Shown: positions 19,251 to 31,300 of the stretch, piece by piece
Numbering within the stretch: the first letter of the stretch is position 1
Layout of the letters: the number at the start of each line of letters is the position of its first letter
NCBI GenBank assembly: GCA_950096615.1
Contig: CATNCP010000012.1
Span: forward strand, 1 to 63,169
DNA from: an uncultured Kangiella sp.
Lineage (GTDB): Bacteria; Pseudomonadota; Gammaproteobacteria; Enterobacterales; Kangiellaceae
DNA: 63,169 nt
Reading direction: 5' to 3'
Position numbers and translations under genes: made by a program
Notes under the pieces: model-generated
The model's database searches: none
What the model was told of the DNA's origin: nothing
What the model saw: only the letters and a program-made list of their open reading frames with translations

Positions 19251-19550
19251 ATGGCACTAACAAAAGCGGACATGGCAGAACGTTTGTATGAAGAGCTAGG
19301 CTTGAATAAGCGTGAGTCAAAAGAAATTGTAGAAGCTTTTTTTGAGCAAATCCGCGATTCCTTAGAGCAGGGGTATAATGTCAAGCTCTCTGGCTTCGGT
19401 AATTTTGAGTTGCGTGATAAAGCGCAGCGTCCTGGTCGTAACCCGAAAACGGGGGAAGAAGTTCCGATCAGCGCGCGACGTGTTGTCACGTTTAAACCTG
19501 GGCAAAAACTTAGAGGGAAAGTAGCCGATTATGTTGGAACCGAGCAATAA
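19251..19550 (+). CDS. ihfA: Integration host factor alpha subunit
   Basis: This 99-aa DNA-bending protein starts [20 protein letters not shown] and carries the beta-arm segment [20 protein letters not shown], then the tip [16 protein letters not shown]. It pairs with IhfB to bend DNA. I chose the ATG at 19251 (SD GGAGA) over an upstream in-frame ATG because the N-terminus then matches the family exactly. Its last 20 bases overlap the MerR-like gene. Confidence 0.95.
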   Translation: MALTKADMAERLYEELGLNKRESKEIVEAFFEQIRDSLEQGYNVKLSGFGNFELRDKAQRPGRNPKTGEEVPISARRVVTFKPGQKLRGKVADYVGTEQ

Positions 19551-19881
19551 TAACGAACTACCAGCAATTCCAGGCAAGCGGTACTTTACGATTGGTGAAG
19601 TGAGTGACTTATGTGCGGTAAAGCCGCACGTATTGCGTTATTGGGAACAAGAGTTTGATCAGCTTGATCCTGTAAGACGTGGTAATCGCCGCTACTATCA
19701 ACGAGAAGACGTCCTAATTGTGCGTCAAATACGTTCTTTACTGTATGAGCATGGTTATACCATAGGCGGCGCTCGTCAGTGCTTAGAAGAGGGCGGAGAC
19801 GTTGATTCACCCGTTGAAAAGGCTCAGATCGATGAAATTATCGAAGAGCTAGAAAAAATCAAACGATTCCTATCAATCTAA
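19531..19881 (+). CDS. MerR-family regulator downstream of ihfA
   Basis: This 116-aa protein has the MerR DNA-binding domain ([20 protein letters not shown], then [20 protein letters not shown]) and a short C-terminal helix ([16 protein letters not shown]) for dimerisation. It lacks a metal or drug-binding domain. A MerR-like gene in this place is common in gammaproteobacteria. The targets are unknown. It overlaps ihfA by 20 bases, so it is coupled to it. Confidence 0.92.
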   Translation: MLEPSNNNELPAIPGKRYFTIGEVSDLCAVKPHVLRYWEQEFDQLDPVRRGNRRYYQREDVLIVRQIRSLLYEHGYTIGGARQCLEEGGDVDSPVEKAQIDEIIEELEKIKRFLSI

Positions 19882-19921
19882 TCACTAAATCTCGGTGATA
19901 TTTTAATATTGTAATTTCTCA

Positions 19922-19949
19922 GGAAAACGGTACTATGTCGCCGTTTTCC
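19922..19949 (+). terminator. Hairpin at the end of the thrS-ihfA operon
   Basis: GGAAAACGG and CCGTTTTCC form a perfect 9-bp stem around a 10-nt loop, 41 bases after the MerR-like stop and 21 bases before tRNA-Pro. The only T-run is inside the 3' arm, so termination strength is uncertain. Confidence 0.6.
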
Positions 19950-19969
19950 AAACATATCCTTTCTTTTGT

Positions 19970-20046
19970 CGGAGCGTGGCGCAGCTTGGTAGCGCACTTG
20001 CATGGGGTGCAAGGGGTCGGAGGTTCAAATCCTCTCGCTCCGACCA
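19970..20046 (+). tRNA. tRNA-Pro (anticodon GGG)
   Basis: This is a 77-nt cloverleaf with the CCA end encoded. The acceptor stem is CGGAGCG/CGCTCCG, the D-arm is in GGCGCAGCTTGGTAGCGC, and the anticodon stem CTTGC/GCAAG holds the loop ATGGGGT. The T-arm is GGAGGTTCAAATCCTC. It is single and intact. The AT-rich block that follows it suggests a former integration site. Confidence 0.97.
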
Positions 20047-20201
20047 ATCAAATCAAAGGCTTACTGTGTGGCAGAGCGCCTTGCAACTGAGTTTTCTGCT
20101 CTGCGTACCACCTGGCGTACCACGCGCTTTGCTATTTTCATAAAATTGATAGTTATGATTTTTTTGTAGATAGTTGTGCCAAATAAATAATTCTTAAGAA
20201 A

Positions 20202-21014
20202 ATGAAAAAAAATATATGCTTAAGCAATGGATGCGATAATGAAATAACCCCCGCGTCAAGTTCGCTCTTATGCAGTAAATGTGAAATTAACAAGTCGCAA
20301 ACAAATAAAATTGCAATTGTTATATCTATTATTGGATTAATGGTTATCCTGTTTGTAATTCATATTGCTAACAGCGAAGAACCATTTTTTTCAAGCTTAG
20401 GTGGTTTTATTGGTGGGGTTGCAAGTCCTTTAGTGGCCTTAGCGGGCGTGATTTTATTATATGACACCTTAACATTGCAGCGAAAAGAACTAAAAGAAGC
20501 TCGTGAGCAGTTTAGAAAGTCGTCAGCTGCCCTCGAGAAACAGACTGATTTTAATAAGTATAGTTTAGAATGCAAAGAGCTTTACCTAAACTTTAAACCG
20601 TACTTTAATGAAACGCTCAGTTTTATGAAGGACTTCCCTAAAATTCGTATTCATAAAAATGACGTACGATTCGATAATAGTAGTAAAGAACTGAGCTTTA
20701 ATGAGTTTGTTAAAATAGGGTTTATTGAAGAAGTTCCACCAGGCGTGATTACCTATTATAGAAATAAGTACAAGGTGTTTTATGTGGAGCTAGCGAAACG
20801 ATTAATAATGCTTTCGAAATATAATAGTTATTATAAAGATATTACTAAACCTGAGCATCTAGATTTAACTTATGAAGAACATCCTGAAATAAAGGCTAAA
20901 TGTGTGGAGTTGTTCTTTTATGCGTATTCTGCAGCCCAGCTTGGGTTTATTGATAGTGAGACTTTAAGAAGCTTTCAAATCTCTGACTTGACAGAAGAAG
21001 CCCTCCAATCGTAG
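20202..21014 (+). CDS. Putative abortive-infection (PutAbiC-like) membrane protein
   Basis: This 270-aa protein starts with a Cys4 ribbon (Cys6, Cys11, Cys24, Cys27), then has two membrane helices (about 35-56 and 70-92). A helical stem (LYDTLTLQRKELKEAREQFR, then KSSAALEKQ) and a helical cytosolic domain follow. The 'GGFIGGVASPLVALAGVILLY' plus 'LQRKELKEAREQ' layout is the hallmark of putative phage abortive-infection proteins. The resemblance is by eye and the function unproven. The gene is AT-rich with a weak SD. Its neighbourhood of tRNA-Pro and a capsid-gene remnant suggests a phage or defence island. The zinc-ribbon head is an unusual addition. Confidence 0.6.
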   Translation: MKKNICLSNGCDNEITPASSSLLCSKCEINKSQTNKIAIVISIIGLMVILFVIHIANSEEPFFSSLGGFIGGVASPLVALAGVILLYDTLTLQRKELKEAREQFRKSSAALEKQTDFNKYSLECKELYLNFKPYFNETLSFMKDFPKIRIHKNDVRFDNSSKELSFNEFVKIGFIEEVPPGVITYYRNKYKVFYVELAKRLIMLSKYNSYYKDITKPEHLDLTYEEHPEIKAKCVELFFYAYSAAQLGFIDSETLRSFQISDLTEEALQS

Positions 21015-21023
21015 GAGGGCTTC
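20997..21023 (+). terminator. Strong hairpin overlapping the end of the PutAbiC-like gene
   Basis: GAAGCCCTCC and GGAGGGCTTC form a perfect 10-bp stem around a 7-nt loop that contains the stop codon TAG. A modest T-rich tail (TTGTTGG) follows. It is probably an intrinsic terminator. Confidence 0.75.
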
Positions 21024-21168
21024 TTGTTGGTCTGCCTTGCAGTGTTACCACGCCAATAGTCACACCCTGAGCAACAAACCGTGAGCTCTAAGCAGGAGCG
21101 TGCTCGCTCAGTAATGCACAGGAAGCCGATAGCAACGACGAAGGGGGCTCCCGTGCATATTCTCTTTA

Positions 21169-21504
21169 CTACGGCGCTAATGTACTGATACAGAAGCTCT
21201 CCGGGTGTCGGATTTGAATATCTGTATCAAGGATAGCTCGAATTGATACTGCACCTTTTCCGAAGTTTGCACCGTATGGGTCGGCCATCAGCTCCAAGCC
21301 GCCCCAAGTCCCGACAATCAGATCTCGCCAGTTACCCAGTAAGATTGTTCCGGCCGGCATATTAGCAGTGTAATGAGCCGCTAAGTTGTTCATTCGGCCG
21401 ACGCCTGGCTCTTTACCACCTTCCCATAAGAATTGGGCGCTTTCATTCGACTTCTCAATCGCTTTCATATTTATCGCATTGGCCCTGTTGCAGAAGTATT
21501 GGAA
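21169..21504 (-). pseudogene. HK97-type phage major capsid protein, C-terminal remnant
   Basis: The open frame from the in-frame TAA (21505-21507) to TAG at 21169 encodes about 111 residues. They match the C-terminus of HK97-family major capsid proteins: FQYFCNRANAINMKAIEKS, GNWRDLIVGTWGGLELMADP, and SIRAILDTDIQIRHPESFC. The N-terminal two thirds are missing, and no portal, protease or terminase gene is next to it. It is a decayed prophage gene. An ATG at 21468 opens a 99-codon stretch, but it lacks the rest of the family. Confidence 0.7.
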
Positions 21505-22393
21505 TTAATGCCTTCTAGGTTGGCGGATCTGGTCAGTCCAGTCGCCAAGACTAAGTATTAATAATTTCAATCAGTTATGCTTGTTAAGGTATGGAGATTC
21601 AGCGCTAAGCGCTATTTCTTGTTGCTTTTTTGAACAGTTGCAGTATTATGCAGCGCTACGGAAAGTAGAGCCTTAATCCTCGGACTGGATTCCTTTATTT
21701 TTCATGATTCTATTGTCTTTCTAATAATAAAATTGTTAAGCTTTGAGATATATCCTGTGTAAATAATGAGTAAACTATTCTCATATTTGCATTAATAGCT
21801 GTATAATATGCTGACATTAGCTATGTTTTGTTCAAAAAATAGACGAAACTAGTTGGTGAGTTAGATTTTTTGAGATTTGATTCTCGTCGAAAGTGTGGAG
21901 TGGTTCAAATTATAAAAGATTGTCAAATGTATATTTACCATCTTCTTGCACCGATGTTATGAGGATATACTCTGTTGTAAATACGAGTGTTGGTTTTACT
22001 TTAAATAATTATGATTTTAAAGCCTTCACAAGATTTTGATTTATATCGGTTTAGAATAAGGTTGTCAGGAAATGGAACAGGAAAGGGAAAGCAAAATTTA
22101 AAAGGTGTTAAATTTCCTGACAGTCGAGATGCTAGCTGACTTAAAAAGTAATTGCAATGCATCTTTTGAAAAGTGTGAATTGGCGCTCATTAGCAGGGTA
22201 AATTAGAGGGACTCTAAATCTTTGTGCTAATAGTGTTACCACTTAACCGTATTTCGATATAGAAACGCAACATGTCTTTTCACTGGGGATTAGTGTTGTG
22301 GCTGGGGTTGAGTTAGAACAACTCCTTTTATAAATGCAGAGCGCTGGTAGTCAGTGTCTTTGCTTTAGCATTTATTAGGTTGGGTAGACTTTA
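21505..22393 (+). other. 889-bp non-coding leader region of the giant gene, with inverted repeats
   Basis: No gene is seen here. The stretch is AT-rich and contains a possible -10 box (TATAAT, 21802-21807). It has a perfect 11-bp inverted repeat, TGTCAGGAAAT (22063-22073) / ATTTCCTGACA (22112-22122), 38 bases apart. A nested stem-loop follows: ATTAGCA (22189-22195) with TGCTAAT (22225-22231), enclosing TTAGAG/CTCTAA (22203-22217). These structures could control the 16.6-kb gene downstream. I found no clear riboswitch match. Confidence 0.5.
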
Positions 22394-25300
22394 ATGAAAA
22401 TTTTTGGCAAAAGCACGATGCTTTCTAGAACTGTCACTGGTTCAGTTAAAAGGATTGCTTCCGTTTTCTTTGCGGCTTCGGCTCTTTTAATTTCAAACTC
22501 TGTCATGGCGGTCGATTATCCTTCGACCATCGATAATACCGTTAATGTGACATTACCGGCTGGTGTTATTGATAACAATACAGCAAATAATACAAATGGT
22601 GGATGTACAGTTGCAGACCCAACCGCAGCAGCTTGTGCCACTGATTCAAATGCGCTGAATGTTGTCACCCCAGAGCCTACAAAAGCTTTTTCTCCTACCC
22701 AAGTTGATTTTGGCAGCAACTCTACCCTAACCATTACGCTGACCAACACCAACGACTTTGATGCTACTTTACAATCAGATTTTGTTGACTCTCTGCCGAC
22801 AGATTTGACACTAACAACACCAGCTAATGCTTCAACAACCTGTACTGGAACGCTAGTTGCCATTGATGGCGATATTGATATTGCGCTTTTACAAGGTGCA
22901 ACGATTCCGGCGAATGGTTCTTGTACTATCACCGCTGACGTAACCAGTGGCTTTGCTGGTGATTACACTAACCAACTTCCAGCAGGCTCTCTTGATACAG
23001 GTATGGGCGTTAGTGCAGCTGCATCCGCTGACTTAACCATCGGCCCACAGGCTCTTATAGCTATTAGTGACGTCAGCCAAGTCGAGACTGATGCAGGTAC
23101 TACGACCTTTACTTACACCGTCAGTATTACCAACGGTGTGACGACCAATGCCGATGTAACATTTGATTACTTTACGACTGATGGCACAGCCCAGGCTGGC
23201 TCTGACTATGTTGCTATCGCCGATGGTTCAATTTCTGGAACCATTCCTGCAGGTGATGCCAGCACTACCATTACGACGACTATTAATGGTGACACTGTTG
23301 TTGAGCCTGATGAAACCTTTACAGTTACTTTAAGCAATATCTCTCCAAATGCAGTTGCTTCAGACGGTGTGGCGGACTCAACCATCGAGAATGATGATGC
23401 TGCAAGTGTGTCGGTTGCAGATGTCACTGTTAACGAAGGTGACGGTACTGCGACAATCAATGTGACTTTGACGGGGGATACATCTGCAGGCTTTGATGTT
23501 GACTTTGCAACTGCCGACGGCACCGCAACAGCCGGTCCACTAGCGGATTATCTTGCTAACTCAGGTACTTTAAGCTTTGCTGGTACTGATGGTGAAGTAC
23601 AAAGTATCACGGTCACTATTAACGATGACTTCGCTATTGAGGGTGATGAAACTTTCGATGTGAACTTGTCTAATATTACAGGCGGCCTTGCGACGATTAA
23701 TGACGGTACTGGCGTCGTTACCATTGAAGATAATGACTCTGTGGTATTAATTGAGTTTGATGCTGCTGCTGATAGCGCTGACGAATCAATCACTGATGAG
23801 CCGCGCTTGAGAATCCTTGGCTTCTTGCCGAACGATACGAATATAAATGTTAACGTTACAGGTGGCACGGCTACAGGTTCTGGAACGGATTACACCAATG
23901 TTGTTACGGTAACCATTCCTGCCGGAACTTATGATGGTGGCGCTGGTACATCAGTGCCGATTAATTTAACGGTGGTTGACGACAATATTCTTGAAGGTGA
24001 TGAAACCATCAACTTCGAATTGTCTAGCGTTAACCCTCGTTTAGTGTTGGGTGATGCAGACTTAGATAGTAATACCCAATCGACGAACACTTACACCATT
24101 CAAGATAATGATCCGATCACGGTCACGGTAGCGGCTAATGATGCAGCGGCAGCTGAACCTGCTGATAATGGCCAGTTCACGGTTACTTTAAGCAACCCTA
24201 ATTCAGTTGATACGACGGTTACTTACAGCATCGCAGGTACTGCAACGCCAACCAATGATTACACGCCTTTAACGGGCACAGTAACAATCCCAGCTGGCGA
24301 CACAACGGCAACGATCGACGTCACTGTGGCGGATGACACCATTGTTGAAGGTGATGAAACGGTTGTTATCACGTTAGATACAACGACCGACGGTACGATT
24401 GACGCGGGTAACGACGAAGCAACAGTAACCATCGCCGATAATGATAATGCTCAGTTAGAAGTATTACCGACAAGTGTTGTAGAAGGTGATGCTGGAACGA
24501 CAATACTGATTTATACCGTACAGTTTGCTAACGCTGTGACTACAGCTGCTGATGTCACTTTTGACTTCGCAACGTCTGATGGTACTGCAACAACAGCAGA
24601 TAATGATTATGTGGCTTTAACAGGTAGCGGAACCATTACTGCTGGTGATACCAGCACCACGGTTTCTGTAACAGTGAACGGTGATTTGACGGTTGAGGCT
24701 GACGAAACAGTCGCACTGACTATCTCTAACCCTTCAAGTAACGCAACTATCACAACGGCTAGTGCAAACGGCACTATCAACAATGATGATGCGGCTGAAG
24801 TAACTATTGTTGCTAATACAGATACTGCAGAAGGCAGTGGTATTGCCGGACAGTTTACGGTTAGTCTAAGCAGTCCGTCAGACACTGATACAGTAGTTGA
24901 TATTGTTGTTGGCGGTACGGCGACCTCAGGTTCTGACTATGCAGCTTTAGCGACGAGTGTGACGATTCCTGCGAACACGACTTCTGTTAACTTGGACGTC
25001 TTAGCGATTGATGACTCACTGCTAGAGCCAACAGAGACAGTCATCGTTACTTTAGATACTGTGACCAGCGGTAACGCAACTATCGGTACACCGGACAATG
25101 CGACGGTCAATATCACTGATAACGATGCAGCAAGCATTGCCATTGATGATGTAACCGTTGATGAAGCGGGTGGCAACGCAGTCTTCACGGTAACGCTAAC
25201 AGGCAACGTTCAAGGTGGTTTTACTGTTGACGCTGCAACTGCTGATGATACCGCAGCTGCGGGTAGCGACTATACGTCGACAACAGACACTTTAACTTTT

Positions 25301-28300
25301 GCAGGTAATAATGGCGAAACACAAACCTTCACAGTGCCAATCACTGATGATGGTATCGCTGAAGCGACAGAAACATTCTTCGCAAACTTATCAAACATTT
25401 CAAATGGTCTTGTCACTATTGCCGATGCACAAGGCGTGGGCTCGATTACTGACAATGACAACGCAAGTTTAGCGATTGATAATATCGCGGTAAATGAAGG
25501 TGATGGCACGGCAACCTTTACCGTCACCCTGACCGGTGATGTTCAAGGCGGTGTTTCCGTAGACTATGCAACAGCAGATAACACAGCTTTAGCTGGAAGT
25601 GATTACACGGCGGCAACGGGCACTTTAAATTTCAGTGGCACAGATGGTGAACAACAAACCATAGTCGTTAGTGTTACCGATGATGCTTTACTAGAAAATT
25701 CTGAAAGTTATTTTGTCAACTTATCAAACGTCGGCAATGCGGTGGTAACTTTAGCCGACGATCAAGGCATTGGCATTATTAACGATAATGATAACGCGAG
25801 CTTAGCGATTGATGATGTCACGGTTAATGAAGGCGACGGTACAGCAACCTTTACCGTAACGTTAACTGGTGATGTACAAGGCGGCGTGTCGGTCGACTTT
25901 GCAACTGCTAATGATACAGCGGAAGCGGGTAGCGATTACACAGCGAACTCTGGCACCTTAAACTTCACCGGTAATGACGCTGAAACTCAAACAGTTACAG
26001 TGACTATTGCTGATGATGCGGTTGCTGAGCCGAGTGAAACCTATTTTGTTGATTTATCCAATGTATCGAATGCTGGCGTTACTTTAAGTGATGCGCAAGG
26101 TCTAGGTACGATCAATGATAACGACAATGCAACGCTTACCATTAACAATGTAACCATTGACGAAGATGCTGGAACAGCAACTTATACTGTGACGCTTGAT
26201 AATGCGGTACAGGGCGGCAGCGTTGTTAACTACACCTTTACCGATGGCACGGCAACCGGCGGCGTAGATTACGATAACACGCCAGGCAGTGTGACTTTTG
26301 CGGGCACCGCTGGTGAAACACAAACCTTTACCGTCGCTATCATTAACGATGGTGTTTATGAAGGTGATGAGACCTTTACGGTTAATCTTGATGCAGTAAA
26401 CCCAGTTATTAATGATAACGACTCTGCAACCACGATTATCGATGATGAAGTATTGGAAGTATCAGTAACAGCGAGTGTTGCTAATGCTTCAGAGCCAACG
26501 ACTAACGGCGAGTTCACGATTAGCCTGAATACGCCAAGTGCAACTGATATCACGGTTAACTTGAGCTATGCAGGTACAGCCGCAGATCCTGCGGACTACA
26601 GCTTAGCGGGCGCAGCGGGCACGACTACGGTTGTGATCCCTGCGGGTGATACCAGCGTTACCGTTGATGTAATTGTAAATGATGATGCGACTGTTGAACC
26701 AACGGAAACAGTTATCGCGACGATCGATAGCGTGAGCGAAGGTACGATTGTTGCTGCAACGGATACCGTTAACATTGCGGATAATGATGCAGCGGCAGTG
26801 ACGGTTGAAGACGTATCAGCGGACGAAGGCGCTGGTACAGTAACCTTTACTGTCACGCTGAATAATGATGTTGCTGGTGGCACTAACGTTGACTACAGCT
26901 TCACAGACGGCACAGCAACTGGCGGTGGTACGGATTACGATAGTACTGGCGGCACAGTTACATTCGCTGGTACGGCCGGTGAAACGCAAACTTTCACTGT
27001 GGCTTACACAGACGATAACGTAACGGAAGCTGATGAAACCTTTACGGTATCTTTAAACGCTGACAATCCTAACGTAACGGATACTGATACAGCTACCGGT
27101 ACGATTGAAGATAATGACGTACTGACCATTGATATGTCTGCGACTATTGCTGCAGCGTCTGAGCCAGGCACTGACGGTGAGTTCACGATTACATTAAGCA
27201 ATCCTAGCGATACAGACACCACGGTATTTGTTAATTACGCGGGTACGGCAACGGACCCTGATGATTACACATTAGTTGGTGCTGATGGTACTACAAGCGT
27301 GGTAATTCCTGCGGGCAGCACTAGCGCAACAGTTGCAGTTGATGTAGCCGATGATGCGCTGGTTGAAGGCAGCGAAACAGTTGAAGCGACAATTACGGCA
27401 GTTAGTAACGGCAATATTGGCACGGCAACTGACACAGTGACGATTGCTGATAATGATTCACGCGTAACAGTTGAAGACGTTAGCGTTAATGAAGCTGACG
27501 GCACTGCAACCTTTACGATCACATTAGAAGAAGCCATTGCTGGCGGCACTGACGTGAACTATAGCTTCACTGATGGCACAGCAACAGGCGGCGGTACAGA
27601 TTACGACAGCACAGGCGGAACAGTGACGTTCGCGGGTACCGCGGGTGAAACACAAACTTTCACTGTTGCGATTACCAACGATGCAGTTGTAGAAGGCGAC
27701 GAAACCTTTACGGTTAACCTTGATGCGGTTAACCCGAACGTTATCGATACGGACACGGCGACAGGTACGATTGTTGATGATGACGCCTTAACGGTTTCTG
27801 TGGTTGCTACAACGCCAACGGCTCAAGAGCCAGCGACTAATGGTGAGTTTACGGTTAGCCTAAGTACCACTAGCGCAACTGATACCACGGTAACTATTGC
27901 CTACTCAGGTACAGCAACCGACAGTTCAGATTACAACTTAACGGGCGCTTCAGGCACAACCACTGTTGTGATTCCTGCTGGCTCGACTGACGCCATCGTG
28001 ACCGTTGATGTGCTTGACGACAACATTGTTGAAGGTGATGAGACGGTTATCGCGACCATCACTGCAACTGACAACGGCACTATTAGTGGTGCGACTGACA
28101 CCGTGACCATCGAGTCAGAAGATACTGCTTCGGTAACGGTTGAAGATGTAACCGTAGCGGAAGATGGTGGCAGCGCAACCTTCAGAATTACGCTTAATGG
28201 CGAAGTTGATGGTGGCACAGACGTTACTTACAGCTTCACAGATGGCTCAGCGACCGGTGGCGGCACGGATTACGATAGCACGGGTAGTACGGTTAGCTTT

Positions 28301-31300
28301 ACCGGTAATGACGGTGAATTTATTGATATCACCGTACCGATTATTGATGACGCTATCGTTGAATTTGATGAAACCTTTACCATCAACTTATCGGCGAGCA
28401 ACCCTTTAGTCGATGCTACCGACGTTGCGACAGGTACTATTACCGACGATGACACTCCGCTTGTTACATCGATCACCGCTTCAGTGCCAAACGCTTCTGA
28501 GCCGGCGACTGATGGTGAGTTCACGATCAACTTAAGCGCAGAAAGCTCAACCGATACGGTTGTTACGATTGACTACACAGGCACAGCGGCTGATCCATCG
28601 GATTACAGCCTAACCGGTGCTGCGGGTACAACGACAGTAACTATTCCTGCGGGCGACACCTCGGCCACAGTGACGGTTGATGTGGCTAATGACAATGTTG
28701 CAGAGCCGAGTGAAACGGTTATTGCCACTATTACTAGTGTGAACAACGGTAATATCGGCACTGCTTCAGATACCGTAACGATTGCTGACGACGATAATGC
28801 ATCAGTAACGGTTGAAGATGTATCGGTTAACGAAGGTGCAGGCACTGCGACCTTTACCATTACTTTAGATAACGCAGTGGCTGGCGGTACCGATGTGAAC
28901 TACAGCTTCACAGACGGCACAGCGACTGGTGGCGGTACTGATTACGATGATACTGCGGGTACGGTTACTTTTGCGGGCATCGCAGGTGAAACACAAACCT
29001 TTACCGTTAATATTATTGATGACGGTTTGGTTGAAGGCGATGAAACCTTCACGGTCAACCTTGATGCGGTAAACCCTCAGGTCACGGATACCGACACGGC
29101 GACAGGTACTATTAACGATAACGATAACTTGCAAGTGTCAGTGATTGCTAGCGTGGCAACAGCCAGCGAACCAGCGACTGATGGTGAGTTCACGGTTAGT
29201 CTGAGCGCGCCAAGCGCGACGGATACGACGGTAACCTTGAGTTATGCGGGCACAGCAGCAGATCCAGCGGATTATGGCTTAACGGGAGCTAGCGGAACAA
29301 CAACCGTGGTGATCCTTGCGGGCGATACCACGGCGACCATTGCCGTTGAAGTGGCGGATGACAATATTGTCGAAGGTGACGAGACAGTTATCGCAACGAT
29401 TGATACGGTTTCAAACGGTACTATTGATAATGCCACTGATACTGTAACGATCACCGATAACGACAACGCGACGGTAACGGTAAACGACGTAACGATTGAT
29501 GAAGCGGGCGGTAATGCCATCTTCACAGTGACGTTGAATGGCGATGTTGCCGGTGGCGTGAGCTTCGATTACACCACGAATGATGGTTCAGCGACGGTTG
29601 CTGACGGTGACTACACGGCTGTGTCGGGCACTGAAACCTTCACGGGTACGGATGGTGAGACGATTACGATTAGCGTCCCAATCCTTAACGACGCGATTGT
29701 TGAAGGCGATGAAACCTTTACTTTAGATCTGAGCAACTTGAACAACGCAGGCGTAACCTTTGCCGATGATCAAGGGCAAGGCACGATCACGGATAACGAT
29801 AACGCCACAGTTGCGATTAACGACGTCACCGTGAACGAAGCGGATGGTACAGCGGACTTTACCGTGACCTTGACGGGTGATGTTCAAGGTGGCGTAAGCT
29901 TCGATTACACCACGAATGACGGTACAGCGACGGTTGCTGACGGTGACTACACGGCGACGTCTGGCAGCGATACCTTCACCGGTACCGATGGCGAGACGAT
30001 TACAATTAGTGTGCCGATTACCGACGACGCGATTGTTGAAGGCACTGAAAACTTCACGGTTGATTTAAGCAACTTGAATAACGGTAGCGTGACCTTTAGC
30101 GATGACCAAGGTCAGGGCACCATTACGGATAACGACAATGCGACGGTAGCGATTAATGACGTTACGATTGCAGAAGATGGTATGAACGCCATCTTCACAG
30201 TGACGTTAACGGGCGAAGTTCAAGGCGGCTTTACGCTGGACTACACCACGAATGACGGCAGCGCAGCGGCACCAGGTGATTACACCACAGACGCTGGCAC
30301 GTTAACCTTCGCGGGTACTCCGGGCGAGACACAAACTATTACTGTGCCAATCATCAACGATAACACGGTAGAAGGTAATGAAACCTTCACGGTTGACCTT
30401 AGCGCTTTAAGTAACGGTAGCGTGACGTTTGCGGATGACCAAGGTCTTGGCACCATTACGGATAACGACGCAGCGACGGTGTCGGTGAATGACGTCACTG
30501 TGAACGAAGCCGATGGTACGGCCGACTTTACCGTGACTTTAACCGGTGACGTTCAAGGCGGCGTAAGCTTCGACTACACCACGAATGATGGCAGCGCGAC
30601 AGCGGGCAGTGACTACACGGCGACGTCGGGCACTGATACGTTCGCGGGTACGGACGGTGAGACGATTGTTATCAGCGTTCCGATTACTGACGATGTGTTG
30701 GTTGAAGGTACCGAAGACTTCACGTTTGATTTAAGTAACCTAACGACTGGCGGCGTGACCTTTAGCGACGACCAGGGTCTGGGTACGATTGTTGACAATG
30801 ATGTGTCTTCTGTAACGGTTGAAGATGTGACGGTGGATGAAGATGCAGGTAATGCAACCTTCACTATTACTCTAAACGGTGCCGTGGCTGGTGGTACGGA
30901 TGTTACCTACAGCTTTAGCGATAACACAGCAACTGGCGGTGGTACGGATTACGATAGTACTGCAGGCTCGGTAACGTTCGCGGGCACAGACGGCGAAACG
31001 CAAACCTTCACGGTAGCCATTACTGATGATGCGATTGTTGAGGGTGACGAAACCTTTAATGTAGCGCTTACGGCATCGAACCCATTGGTTGATGATACTG
31101 ATGGTGCGATCGGCACCATTACTGATGACGATAACTTGGTTGTGTCAATTGCAGCGACAACTGCCGCAGCAGCTGAGGGCGGCGCGGATGGTGAATTTAC
31201 CGTAAGTCTAAATGCAGTTAGCACTACCGATACGACGATTACGATTGATTACGCTGGTACAGCTATTTCTCCTGATGATTACAACCTAACGGGCGCTTCG

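Noticed and set aside
20086-20125. Short direct repeat CGTACCAC after tRNA-Pro as a recombination site
   Set aside because: It is too short, and no second copy of the tRNA 3' end was found to pair with it.
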